Part shown: piece after piece, positions 1 to 8,083 of the stretch
Numbering within the stretch: the stretch's first letter is position 1
Layout of the letters: each line of letters starts with the position of its first letter
Source of the DNA: Saccharothrix ecbatanensis
GTDB taxonomy: Bacteria > Actinomycetota > Actinomycetes > Mycobacteriales > Pseudonocardiaceae
DNA: 64,000 nt
Direction of reading: 5' to 3'
Assembly: GCF_014205015.1 (NCBI RefSeq)
Contig: NZ_JACHMO010000001.1
Location: 7,626,001-7,690,000, forward strand
Notes under the pieces: generated by a model
What the model was told of the DNA's origin: nothing
Seen by the model: the letters and a program-made list of their open reading frames with translations, nothing else
Database searches by the model: none
Position numbers and translations under genes: made by a program

Positions 1-271
1 GGAATGTGCGCATGGTCGTTGACTCCTCGCTGTATGACCGTTGCGTGGAGGCAACCAGCGCCAGAAGTCGGGCGCGGTTGCTGCCCTGGAAGGAAGACAA
101 CGCTGGTCAGCGATCTTCGCTTGGTGATCTCCGGCGTTGGTGCCTGAGACAAGGGTGGGCGTTAGACCGTTTGGGCGGAGTCGCCCGGAAAGGGGGCCAT
201 ATGGCGAGGAGTGGCCAGAAACAGGGGCCACAATGGTGGCTTCCCGCCTACTCGCCCGTCAGGATGATCCT

Positions 272-1573
272 ATGCACGAGCCGATGAGCATCGGGGAGCT
301 GCTGCGCCGGCTCCGCGCTGACGCTGGGCGCTCGCAGAGCGAGCAAGCCGATGCGCTGTCCGAACGTGCCGGTCGTGCGGTCACTCGCAATGAAGTGTCG
401 CGCTGGGAGACTGAAAAGCGGATGCTGACGCCGTACTGGCAGCAGCATCATGCCGACAGCTTCGGTATTCCCGTGGCCATTGTGAAGCGAGCGGTTGCAA
501 CTGCCAAGGCCAAGCGTCGGCTTGAGCGGCAGGTCGCATCGCCAGAAGGGGGAAGTGTGGAGCGACGTGAGTTTATTGGCGCAATAGCAGGGCTGGCCGT
601 CTCTCTACCTGGTATCGGCCTCGATCTGCCCTCTCTGGACGGTCCTGGTCGTGGCGCTGTAGACCCGCAGGTCATCGATCACTTCATCAGGTTGCGGGAT
701 GCACTGGTGTCCGCCGACAGCTTGCTCGGGCCGGGAAATCTGGTGCGGTCAGCGCGCGAGCAGGTCGGCAATATTGCCAAGCTATACGAGCGGATTGAAT
801 CCAGCTCGCGGGGACGACTGTTCGAGGTCGGCGCTCTGTTCGCGGAGTTCAGCGGTTGGCTTGCTGATGACCTCGGGAACTTCGAGGCTGGCAGGGCATG
901 GTCGAGCAAGGCGCTGGAGTGGTCGCACTCGTCAGGTAACCCGGACATCGCAGCCTTCATCCTGATGCGCATGAGCCAGCAAGCCCAGTTCCTTGGCGAG
1001 CGCGCACCGGCCGTCACGCTGGCGCAGGCTTCGGTGCGCTACGACGGGCAGGTAGTCAGCTCACATGTTCGGGCAGCCATCCACCAACAGGCCGCCCACG
1101 CCAGTGCGCTCGACGGTCAAGAGCGCGCGGCTCTCGACTACATGGACCGGGCCCAAGCTTTGGCGGATGCAGCCCAACCGACTGACGACCCTTACATGCT
1201 GGGTAGCTACTGCACATCGAGCTACGTGGCTGTGCAGCGAGCGGCGATGTTCAGCACGCTGGGCAACGACCGGCGAGCGTTGGACGAGTACGACCACGTC
1301 ATGCAGCAGTGGCCTCGGTCGTTCCACCGCGAGCGCGGCTTGCACCTAGCGCGCCGCACCATGGCCGCGGCACGAGCTGGTCTTCCGGAAGCTGCGCTGG
1401 AGAGCGGCACCGAGGCCCTGAAGATCGCCCGCGAGACCCAGTCACACCGGACGGTTCGAGAGTTGACGACCAGCACCAGGCTTATGCTCCGATGGCAGGC
1501 GCTCCCAGGCGTCGTTGAGTTCATCCGTGCGGTGACAAGCGAAGGGGACTCGGGTGGCAGCGCTCAGCGTTGA
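272..1573 (+). CDS. XRE-family HTH regulator with TPR-like C-terminal region
   Basis: A probable DNA-binding regulator of 433 residues. The N-terminal 60 residues read as a helix-turn-helix of the Cro/C1 type (GELLRRLRADAGRSQ, then EVSRWETEKR). About residue 100 comes a twin-arginine-like RREFIGAIAGLAV segment, which is common in actinomycete regulators of this build. The remaining 300 residues are Ala/Leu-rich helical pairs typical of TPR repeats. The ATG at 272 is chosen because AGGATGA lies just upstream; the frame is open back to 137 without a better signal. Its last 20 bases overlap the RibD-like gene downstream, so the two are probably one operon. The ligand is not visible. Confidence 0.8.
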   Translation: MHEPMSIGELLRRLRADAGRSQSEQADALSERAGRAVTRNEVSRWETEKRMLTPYWQQHHADSFGIPVAIVKRAVATAKAKRRLERQVASPEGGSVERREFIGAIAGLAVSLPGIGLDLPSLDGPGRGAVDPQVIDHFIRLRDALVSADSLLGPGNLVRSAREQVGNIAKLYERIESSSRGRLFEVGALFAEFSGWLADDLGNFEAGRAWSSKALEWSHSSGNPDIAAFILMRMSQQAQFLGERAPAVTLAQASVRYDGQVVSSHVRAAIHQQAAHASALDGQERAALDYMDRAQALADAAQPTDDPYMLGSYCTSSYVAVQRAAMFSTLGNDRRALDEYDHVMQQWPRSFHRERGLHLARRTMAAARAGLPEAALESGTEALKIARETQSHRTVRELTTSTRLMLRWQALPGVVEFIRAVTSEGDSGGSAQR

Positions 1574-2291
1574 CGAGCTGGTAGGCCGGGACGAGTGGGA
1601 CCAAGTCATCGAGACGCAGCGGCGCCCCTTTCTGGTCTACAAGTTCGCCGCCACCCTCGACGGCCGGATCGCCGCCGAGGACGGCACCAGCCAGTGGATC
1701 ACCAGCGCCGAGAGCCGGGCCGAAGTCCACTTGCTGCGCGCGGGCTGTGATGCCACGGTCGTCGGTTCCGGCACCCAGCAGGCAGACAACCCCAACCTCG
1801 CCGTGCGCGGCAACGACGATCCGCGGCTCGACCTGTCGATCGTGAACAACCCGGAGCGGCAGCCGCTGCGAGTGGTGATCGACAGCAACGCCAAGACACC
1901 GCGCGACGCCAACGTCTGCAACGATGCCGCACCAACGCTCATCGTGGTGGCCGAAGACGTCGACGCTTCACACCTCGACGGCGTGGTCGAAGTGCTACGA
2001 GTCAAGCGAGCTGGCCGCGGGCTCGACCTTCACGCTGTCTTGGCCGGCCTCCTAGAGCGTGGTGTGCGAGCCGTCTTCCTTGAGGGTGGGCCAACCTTGG
2101 CCGGCAGCTTCATCGCTCAGGGCTTGGTGGACCGAGTGGTGAACTACGTGGCACCTGCGCTGCTGGGGTCAGGCAAGAGCGGCTTGGAGGATGCGGGCAT
2201 CCGCAGCATGTCCGGCATCCTGCGCTTGGAGTTGGTCGACGTGGCTCGGTCGGGGAGCGACGTGCGGTTGGTGTCGCGACCGGTGCGGTAG
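1554..2291 (+). CDS. RibD C-terminal (dihydrofolate reductase-like) family protein
   Basis: A stand-alone reductase-fold protein of 245 residues that resembles the C-terminal half of RibD, the riboflavin pyrimidine reductase. Family signatures are KFAATLDGRIAAEDGTSQWI near residue 30, VVGSGTQQADNP near residue 70 and the substrate/NADPH segment FLEGGPTLAGSF near residue 175. It has no deaminase domain, so a role in riboflavin synthesis is not assured; NAD(P)H-dependent reduction of a pyrimidine- or pterin-like substrate is the family expectation. The GTG start at 1554 follows GAAGGGGA and lies inside the upstream regulator gene, which suggests translational coupling and control by that regulator. 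Confidence 0.82.
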   Translation: MAALSVDELVGRDEWDQVIETQRRPFLVYKFAATLDGRIAAEDGTSQWITSAESRAEVHLLRAGCDATVVGSGTQQADNPNLAVRGNDDPRLDLSIVNNPERQPLRVVIDSNAKTPRDANVCNDAAPTLIVVAEDVDASHLDGVVEVLRVKRAGRGLDLHAVLAGLLERGVRAVFLEGGPTLAGSFIAQGLVDRVVNYVAPALLGSGKSGLEDAGIRSMSGILRLELVDVARSGSDVRLVSRPVR

Positions 2292-2337
2292 GTCAGTCGC
2301 TCCTACGCATTCTCAACGACGAATCTCGCTGACACCC

Positions 2338-2363
2338 GTTGCTACACAGAGGGGGTGTAACCA
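2338..2363. repeat. Left copy of element right-end arm sequence
   Basis: CGTTGCTACAC followed by AGAGGGGGTGT and ACCA recurs, with small changes, at 7921-7948. In both places it lies just outside a tRNA-Ser 3' half. The core GTTGCTACAC occurs a third time near 2523. The arrangement suggests that two tandem elements share the same right-end (arm-site) sequence. Confidence 0.6.
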
Positions 2364-2380
2364 TCCGGCGAAGGACGAAA

Positions 2381-2430
2381 GCGGAGGGATCTGAACCCCC
2401 CGGACGGTTGCCCGTCTCCCGCTTTCAAGG
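2381..2430 (-). repeat. Partial tRNA-Ser(UGA) 3' half, att site
   Basis: On the minus strand this reads as the tRNA-Ser(UGA) sequence from the anticodon loop to the 3' acceptor. It matches 7987-8035 with one extra C and one substitution. The 5' half is absent and the flank is unrelated, so it is not a tRNA gene. It is the duplicated attachment site left when an element recombined into the tRNA 3' half. It marks the left end of element 1 and the right end of whatever lies to its left. Confidence 0.85.
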
Positions 2431-2790
2431 CTGCATCCGGCTGTCCAGGCTTGTTCGGGCTAGTCCCCAGTTGTCGGTGTTGCCTGGTCAGGAGTGCTGT
2501 CCCGTCCCAACCCGTCCCGGACCGTTGCTACACCCGTAGCTACACCTCGTCCTAGTGGCTGGCCTTATGGCTGTCCCGTCCCGCTGGTCCTAGGTGGGGC
2601 GGCTTTGGCATGTCCGGTGGCCGTCGGCGCGGAGCGGAGCGGGAGCCCGGCGTGCCGGGATGGACGGGGAGCCGGTGCCAACGCGACAGGCCCCGTGCGC
2701 CGCCGACGGCGGCGCGCCTTGATCCCGTAGAGCCAAGTTCGGCAGCAAAGTGTGTTCAGGTGACGTCCGAACCTAGCGATACTGATCAGC
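2431..2790. other. Non-coding left end of element 1
   Basis: No convincing gene is seen here. The stretch holds repeated GTCCCGTCCC-like and GTTGCTACAC/GTAGCTACACC words near 2500-2545, which could be integrase arm sites. It ends with a GATACT hexamer at 2778-2783, seven bases before the next GTG start, compatible with a leaderless promoter. Confidence 0.4.
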
Positions 2791-3324
2791 GTGTTGAGTC
2801 AAGCGCAGTCTGCCGCTCAGTTGCCAGCTGTGATTGCAGCTGCCGGTGCGGTGGTGGTGGCACTGGTCACGGCCAGCGCTGCCTTCTTCGCGTCGAAACG
2901 GGATCGCAGACGCCAACTATACGGTGAGGCCTATAAAGCCGCGTTGGCCTGGAAAGAGATGCTCTACCGAGTTAGGCGACGTCAAGCAGACAAAACATCG
3001 GATTTGATGGAAAGGTCCCACGATCTTCAAGAGGAGATCTACTACTACACAGGCTGGATCGGTAGTGAATCGAAAATCCTACAAAAATCATATGTAAGGT
3101 TTGTGCAGAAGATAAAGGAGGAGACAAGGGCGTCGCTCAAAGCTGCCTGGGAGTCTGATCCGCCAAGTTCTGTTCAATGGAAAAGCCTGGAAGCGGAGAC
3201 GCATCCAGACATCGATTCAGCTGCAGAAGAGTTCCTGCGAGATGTTCGCGGTCATCTGTCGATGTGGCAAGTGCCGCGAATTCTCCTGCTGTGGCGAAAT
3301 CGGTCCCGACGTAGGCGAGTTTGA
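2791..3324 (+). CDS. Single-pass membrane protein of unknown function, CBASS-linked
   Basis: A 177-residue protein I do not recognise. Residues 12-35 form one hydrophobic segment (LPAVIAAAGAVVVALV), followed by a basic stop-transfer stretch (KRDRRRQ). The rest is a charged, mostly helical cytosolic region that ends in RNRSRRRRV. The GTG start at 2791 has a GATACT -10-like hexamer seven bases upstream and no ribosome site, suggesting a leaderless message. It ends 38 bases before Cap5 on the same strand, so the two are probably cotranscribed. It lacks the zinc-binding histidines expected of a JAB/Cap3 protease. An accessory role in the defence island is only inferred from position. Confidence 0.6.
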   Translation: MLSQAQSAAQLPAVIAAAGAVVVALVTASAAFFASKRDRRRQLYGEAYKAALAWKEMLYRVRRRQADKTSDLMERSHDLQEEIYYYTGWIGSESKILQKSYVRFVQKIKEETRASLKAAWESDPPSSVQWKSLEAETHPDIDSAAEEFLRDVRGHLSMWQVPRILLLWRNRSRRRRV

Positions 3325-3362
3325 ACACTAATGTGCCTGTGCAACTTGACGGGAGATGTTTG

Positions 3363-4547
3363 ATGGCAGAAGAAGCTAGGAAGACGCATGTAACCAGGAA
3401 TTCAGTTGCTGAGAAGGTGAGGCTTGCGTTGTGGGCGCGCACCGCTGGACGTTGCACAATCTGTAATATCAGATTGCTTGGTGACGGAAAGACGTACTTT
3501 CACTCCGTAATGTCTGCTGAGCTGGCTCACAATGTTGGTGCTACCGATGGGGAAACGTCTCCACGTAGCGAATCTGCTACCCCTGAACTTGACAGGGAAA
3601 GCGAGGAGAACTTGTTGTTGGTTTGCCACGATTGCCATCGTGTCATCGACGACAAAGACCACATCAAGTTTTTTCCTGAGGAAAAGTTGCGTGACTTGAA
3701 AAAAACGCACGAGCGACGAATTGAAATGGCAACCGCTAGCGGAGGGTTGACGCGAACCGCAGTTGTCCGAGTAGGTGCAAATATTCGCGGAAACTACTCG
3801 ATAGCTTCCCGGAAAGAAGTTGCAGAGACGCTCTTTGCGCTCAACTATCTAGGCCTAGTGGAAAGCCAGTGGAGCGGTGACTTCACGTGCCAGATCCAGG
3901 GTCATGTCGGCGGTAAGGGATATTGGGACTCTGCCGAACAGCGAATCGACGACACCCTAGGACGGGTTAGACAAGCCGTAGAACAAGGCGATGTCGAGCA
4001 CATCTCCGTGTTTCCGTTTGCCCCGATCCCGTTGCTTGTCTATCTCGGCTCCGAGCTGGACGATAAGACCACGACGAAGATCTTTCAAAAACATCGTGGG
4101 CCGGACGCTGGCTGGTCGTGGAACGCCACTAGCTCCCCGGTGGATTTCCAGAGCGAGGTTCTTTTCGAGGACAGGGAGGCCAAGGAGGTCGTTCTTGTAT
4201 GTGAGTTGAGTAGCCCGGTTGAGCCGGGCAATATCCCCTCTGAAATTTCGCGACTCCCTCGTCACGTATTGCGGCCGGTAGGTGAAACGCCGTCGCCAGT
4301 ACTTATGGCGAGCGAGCAAACTTTCAACAACTTCGCCATACGGTGGAGAACCCTCTTGGCGGAGACGGAGAAGAAGCATCCCTTGGCTGAGCGGTGGCAC
4401 CTTATATCTTCTGCGCCGCTCTCTGCTGCCGTCGAGATTGGCCGTTCTTTCATGCGAAATTCTCAGCCGCCGGTTGCAGTCTATGAGCGTATGGACACAG
4501 GCTATGAACTTGCTCTTGAAGTCAATCGCCGGGGAGCGCGCAAATAA
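3363..4547 (+). CDS. cap5: CBASS effector Cap5, HNH-SAVED nuclease
   Basis: A 394-residue cyclic-nucleotide-activated DNA endonuclease. The N-terminal HNH domain shows C31xxC34, H56, N83 and C88xxC91-H92 (LLLVCHDCHRVI). From about residue 140 the protein is a SAVED sensor, recognisable by ISVFPFAPIPLLVYLGSEL and the FQKHRG...WSWN segment. In the known family, SAVED binds the product of the CD-NTase and the HNH domains then degrade DNA, killing the infected cell. The ATG at 3363 is preferred over an upstream TTG because GGGAG lies seven bases before it. It converges on cap2, with two bases between the stop codons, so it needs its own promoter. Confidence 0.92.
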   Translation: MAEEARKTHVTRNSVAEKVRLALWARTAGRCTICNIRLLGDGKTYFHSVMSAELAHNVGATDGETSPRSESATPELDRESEENLLLVCHDCHRVIDDKDHIKFFPEEKLRDLKKTHERRIEMATASGGLTRTAVVRVGANIRGNYSIASRKEVAETLFALNYLGLVESQWSGDFTCQIQGHVGGKGYWDSAEQRIDDTLGRVRQAVEQGDVEHISVFPFAPIPLLVYLGSELDDKTTTKIFQKHRGPDAGWSWNATSSPVDFQSEVLFEDREAKEVVLVCELSSPVEPGNIPSEISRLPRHVLRPVGETPSPVLMASEQTFNNFAIRWRTLLAETEKKHPLAERWHLISSAPLSAAVEIGRSFMRNSQPPVAVYERMDTGYELALEVNRRGARK

Positions 4548-4549
4548 GA

Positions 4550-6289
4550 TTAGCTGAATGGTATGAAGTTATGTATAGGTCCAGTCGGCGAATGCGGAAG
4601 AGAAATTAGATGCGTTCCCGAGATGGGTTTATCTGCTTCGATGTGGCTACCGAGCAGACTCGTGAGTGATGCTGCTAGCGCGGCCATATCGGCCGCAGAA
4701 CCGTGAAAGGTCGGTAGAGAGCAGCCGCGTGTGGGGATGAGTTCGTCCTGCTCCTGCACATCCGACCAGAAAGTGTGAAAAGGTTCAAGTCGACCTTCTT
4801 TCAACACGACTCTTCCCGTTTGTCGGTCGACCTCGTTCGCGCCGGCCGGTACTCCTGGTGCACTGATGCTGATGATACCAAGAGTTCCGGTCTTGACATC
4901 TGTGGCGACTTGCGCCACTAGAGGTCTACCTTCGACTGATGCCAGCCGGTCTAGTATTTGTCCAATCATCTGAGAGATCGTTGCATCGATCACCACGTCA
5001 ACCTCGCTGAAATCGTTTATACCTAGTGGAACGTTGCCGCTGTGGGCCTCAACGTCAATGTCGTCACGAATTGATTTGATCCGCTCTTGAAGCGCCTGCG
5101 TTTTTCCACGTCCAACGTCCAACTCCTCGAAGTTCTGGCGAACAAGAAGTCCGCCTGTGATTACGCCAGGATCGCACAGAACCATTCGTCTTACTCCGGC
5201 CCGCGCGACAAACTCTGCAATCCAGGACCCAAGTCCACCGCAGCCCCAGACATGAACATTCTTTCCGTAAAACGCGTTAATTGGTCTTGTTGAATCGCGA
5301 CGTATTGTAACACTGGCTCTTTCGTCGGACACAAGGCACCACTCCACGGGCGTGCTAGGTTCGAAAGTTTCTACCGTGACGCCGATTAGGTTGGTGTCAC
5401 GTTCTCGAACTTGTTTCCGCAACATATCTGCTATGTCTGCACCAAGTATTCCAGCTAGAAGGTGTGGTGGGCCGCCTGCTGGATGAGGGACCGTAAGAAC
5501 AAATAGTTGCGGGCTCCCGTCCTGCATCTTGCTCGCCACCGCGGCTAGCGCAGTGAGAAAAGCAGGTGTCTGCGGGTTAGTCCTAACTGATTTTCCGAGC
5601 CATGATTGCTCAAGGGGATCATTCAGGCGAGCAAGAACTTCTATAAAGGTGTCGCCAATGCCCAGAGGGAGTGGTGTTGAAAGCGCCAGTACGGGCACCT
5701 GTATTTGCTCGTATTCTGTGCGTTTGAACTGAAGATCCCAGCGACGACCGGATCGGAACGTGCAGAAGCCGGATTGGACGAAATTTCGCGGCGGATAGGC
5801 GTCTCGCACGACGATCATCGGCAGGCTGCTGGAACCGTAATTCAGGCTTCCTCCGACTGCGTGATACAGGGACGATTCAGGGTTGAATTTGTTCGCTGAA
5901 GCGTCTCTCAGCCAGTCGTGAAGCCGATCTACGGCTTGGCCGATCCCGAGGTTTGGATTCCATTCCCGAGCGACGTCCAGATAGATGCAAAGTATGCGGC
6001 CATTCATCACATGCGGGAATCCGACAAAGCGATTGTGTTCCACTTCGACAAACGGAGGCGAAGGGAATCTTCCGATCCATAGTATGAAGTCCTCTTCCGC
6101 GTTTAAGAGCAGCCCGCCGGCCTCGTGCGGAAGATGTCCTGTTTTGAGTCGCACTGGAACGCGCAGATATCCGGACTCGTGCAAGTTCGGACGCTGTCGG
6201 AGGGTGAACTCGCCATGAAAGGAGAAGGCGATTCTAAGAAGTTCTTCCTCGGCAGCGCGCTGCCAAGTCGTCCGTTTGTTTCTGCTCAA
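4550..6289 (-). CDS. cap2: CBASS Cap2, E2-E1 ubiquitin-like conjugating enzyme
   Basis: A 579-residue fusion of an E2-like domain (about 1-160) with a ThiF/E1-like adenylation domain (about 335-579). The probable E2 cysteine is C101 in GRILCIYLD. The nucleotide-binding motif is GCGGLGS at 349-355. The probable E1 cysteine is C523 in RGCSLPTFHG. In type II CBASS this enzyme joins the CD-NTase C-terminus to target proteins, which primes the cyclase. The gene starts inside the end of the CD-NTase gene with a four-base ATGA overlap, so the two are translationally coupled. A partner Cap3 (JAB) protease is missing from the island. Confidence 0.92.
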   Translation of the reverse strand: MSRNKRTTWQRAAEEELLRIAFSFHGEFTLRQRPNLHESGYLRVPVRLKTGHLPHEAGGLLLNAEEDFILWIGRFPSPPFVEVEHNRFVGFPHVMNGRILCIYLDVAREWNPNLGIGQAVDRLHDWLRDASANKFNPESSLYHAVGGSLNYGSSSLPMIVVRDAYPPRNFVQSGFCTFRSGRRWDLQFKRTEYEQIQVPVLALSTPLPLGIGDTFIEVLARLNDPLEQSWLGKSVRTNPQTPAFLTALAAVASKMQDGSPQLFVLTVPHPAGGPPHLLAGILGADIADMLRKQVRERDTNLIGVTVETFEPSTPVEWCLVSDERASVTIRRDSTRPINAFYGKNVHVWGCGGLGSWIAEFVARAGVRRMVLCDPGVITGGLLVRQNFEELDVGRGKTQALQERIKSIRDDIDVEAHSGNVPLGINDFSEVDVVIDATISQMIGQILDRLASVEGRPLVAQVATDVKTGTLGIISISAPGVPAGANEVDRQTGRVVLKEGRLEPFHTFWSDVQEQDELIPTRGCSLPTFHGSAADMAALAASLTSLLGSHIEADKPISGTHLISLPHSPTGPIHNFIPFS

Positions 6290-7302
6290 CCTGCACGACC
6301 TGAACGACTCGATGACCAGGTTCCGTCATCGGAGTCGGCGCCGACCGCACCAGCAGCACCATATTTGCTGCTACTCGATGAAGTGGCTGGCGCTTGGAAC
6401 TTGTCGCCGAACAGGCTTTGCCACTTCGCCACGCTCGTTTCGGCGTCCGTTTCGTTGTACGCGTCCTTGATTTCGGCAGCGTGGACATGGATACGGTCAC
6501 GAAAATACCCGTAGGTCTCCGGGCTCCATCGATGATCGAATGTAGCGCCGGACCTTGAAGGGTCTTGAATGGAAGGCTTATACGGTTGATTTTGCAGCCA
6601 CTCATCGAGATCTGAGACGATCTGCAGGAGCGCCGTGGGAAGATCTGAATAGTAGCCAGGGGTGACTATTTTTCGCCATTCTTCGACGCGTTCGCCCAGC
6701 AGTGTGGTGATTAGGATCGATTTCGTGCCGGTGAATGAGTTCTTGTGGTCCCTTAGGAATTTCAGAAGCCGAATGACCTTGCGGAGATTTCCGCCTGTGA
6801 TCTTGTCCTTCTCCTGCATCCAGGTGGTGAATCCGCTTGGGTTCGTGGGCTCCCAGCGTTTGTTGTCCCGGTCGATGATATGTTGAGTTCCGTCTGACTT
6901 GATCACGTACGGGACAATGTCAACGTGCATGGCGTTGTTTGCGTACTGGACGTAGATGCAACGGCACTTTCGGCCGTGCTTCATGTTCTTGTAGTCCGAG
7001 TGGTTATGAAGGACGTTGTACACCGCATCGCCGTATCGTCGAAGATCACTCTGCCACTCGGGTTCCTCCTTCATTTGGAGCATGAAGTCTCCATCGAAGG
7101 CCTTACCGTTCTGGGGACTGATGATAGTCCTCTGGGGCCATGACCCTTGCGGGATCTTCTTGATGATCCGCGGTCCAAGTACAGGATCTGCCTTCAGGGC
7201 GTTATAGATCGACTCAACCCTACTCTCAAGCACATCAAGTCTAAACTGACTGAGGTTCACGACATTCTTCAGAAAGTTGTCGAAGTAGCTCGTGTGCTTC
7301 AT
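6286..7302 (-). CDS. CBASS CD-NTase, cyclic oligonucleotide synthase
   Basis: A 338-residue nucleotidyltransferase of the cGAS/DncV-like family that makes the second messenger sensed by Cap5. The family motif is QGSW at residues 52-55, followed by D70 and D72 in FDGDFMLQM and the third acidic residue D128 in HVDIVPYV. The C-terminus is a flexible Ser/Gly tail ending in RSGRAG; a free C-terminal small residue is what Cap2 conjugates in type II systems. The ATG at 7302 is chosen for the CGGGAGA ahead of it; the frame is open to 7395. It is the first gene of a two-gene minus-strand operon with cap2. Confidence 0.92.
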   Translation of the reverse strand: MKHTSYFDNFLKNVVNLSQFRLDVLESRVESIYNALKADPVLGPRIIKKIPQGSWPQRTIISPQNGKAFDGDFMLQMKEEPEWQSDLRRYGDAVYNVLHNHSDYKNMKHGRKCRCIYVQYANNAMHVDIVPYVIKSDGTQHIIDRDNKRWEPTNPSGFTTWMQEKDKITGGNLRKVIRLLKFLRDHKNSFTGTKSILITTLLGERVEEWRKIVTPGYYSDLPTALLQIVSDLDEWLQNQPYKPSIQDPSRSGATFDHRWSPETYGYFRDRIHVHAAEIKDAYNETDAETSVAKWQSLFGDKFQAPATSSSSSKYGAAGAVGADSDDGTWSSSRSGRAG

Positions 7303-7521
7303 GGATGGTCTCCCGTAGCGTCGAGTTATTCCATGTGATCGCTGGAGGTGACTGTCCGTGTTACATGCTTTGGTCAGGATGTCGTCAGCGAGCACGCCGA
7401 GTCTAGCTAGTGAAGAACCTTCAGGTAGGTACGACGCGTGCCTGCGAACTAATGCGCATAGCTAACGAAAAATGGTCTGTACCATATGTAGTCTGTCCAC
7501 TACTTGGCCAATCTGGTCAAA

Positions 7522-7845
7522 TCAGCGTATTTCCGCTGGATAAGCCTTAGTGGGCACAAGATCAGCTCCAGCGATTGCCAGTTGTCTGGACTCGCCGGCC
7601 TTGTTGGCGTACCCGACGGCAACCATGCCAGCTGCACGTACTGCAACCATGTCTGACTCAGAGTCACCGACGAAAGTGCACCTGTCGGCGGGAGTCGCGA
7701 CCAGATCAAGGGTCGTCATCACTAGATGAGCGTCAGGCTTGAGCAAGGCGGGGTCACTCGACGAGCGGCCCACGACCGCCGTGACGTGATCCATCAAACG
7801 GTGTTGGTAGAGGTAGGTTTCGACGGCTGCGGCAGGTGACGATGA
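7522..7845 (-). pseudogene. Truncated HAD-family hydrolase
   Basis: About 105 residues read as the C-terminal half of a haloacid dehalogenase-type phosphatase: AAVETYLYQHRLMDHV, then LKPDAHLV (motif III lysine) and FVGDSESDMVAV (motif IV acidic pair). The N-terminal part with the nucleophile DxD motif is absent; upstream of about 7845 the frame stays open but loses family character and has no good start. It lies at the right end of element 1, and its 5' part may have been lost in an excision or deletion. It is probably not functional. Confidence 0.65.
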
Positions 7846-7920
7846 TGATCTACGCGCCCGTCTCCCTTGAGGACAAGCGGGGAGGCTTTGAAGCGGCTCA
7901 CGGACGAGCTGGGCTGAGAT

Positions 7921-7948
7921 CGTTGCTACACCAGAGGGGGTGTGACCA
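7921..7948. repeat. Right copy of element arm sequence
   Basis: Imperfect direct repeat of 2338-2363 (CGTTGCTACAC, AGAGGGGGTGT, GACCA), placed about 35 bases from the intact tRNA-Ser 3' end. A copy of AGAGGGGG in reverse (CCCCCTCT) follows at about 7968-7975, so the region can also form a hairpin that may end tRNA transcription. Confidence 0.6.
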
Positions 7949-7981
7949 GCCTCAACGGCCGGTCACTCCCCCTCTGAACTG

Positions 7982-8066
7982 CGGAAGCGGAGGGATTTGA
8001 ACCCCCGGACGGTTGCCCGTCTCCCGCTTTCAAGGCGGGTGCATTCGGCCGCTCTGCCACGCTTCC
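7982..8066 (-). tRNA. tRNA-Ser(UGA)
   Basis: An 85-base serine tRNA with a seven-pair acceptor stem (GGAAGCG with CGCTTCC), discriminator G, an anticodon stem CCCGC/GCGGG around the loop CTTGAAA (anticodon UGA), a long variable arm, and a T-loop GGTTCAAATC. CCA is not encoded. It is the integration target of element 1; its 3' half is repeated at 2381-2430. Confidence 0.95.
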
Positions 8067-8083
8067 CGGTGTGCCGGAGCAGG

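Larger units (their letters stand above)
2381..7986. mobile_element. Element 1: tRNA-Ser(UGA) island carrying CBASS
   Basis: The segment is bounded by a partial tRNA-Ser copy on the left and the intact tRNA-Ser on the right, the usual result of site-specific integration into a tRNA 3' end. Its coding part is visibly AT-richer than the flanks and uses codons the host genes avoid. It contains a membrane protein, Cap5, Cap2, a CD-NTase and a truncated HAD gene. No integrase, excisionase or replication gene is visible, so it is either a decayed element or one mobilised in trans. Confidence 0.75.

Noticed and set aside
1..13. Possible minus-strand gene start (ATG at 13 with GAGGAG upstream)
   Set aside because: Only four codons lie in the window, so nothing can be said about it.
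137..271. Longer N-terminus for the XRE regulator
   Set aside because: The extra residues are Arg/Gly-rich without family character, and the ATG at 272 has a better ribosome site at the normal distance.
2381..2430. A second tRNA-Ser gene
   Set aside because: Only the 3' half is present; no D-arm or 5' acceptor can be formed.
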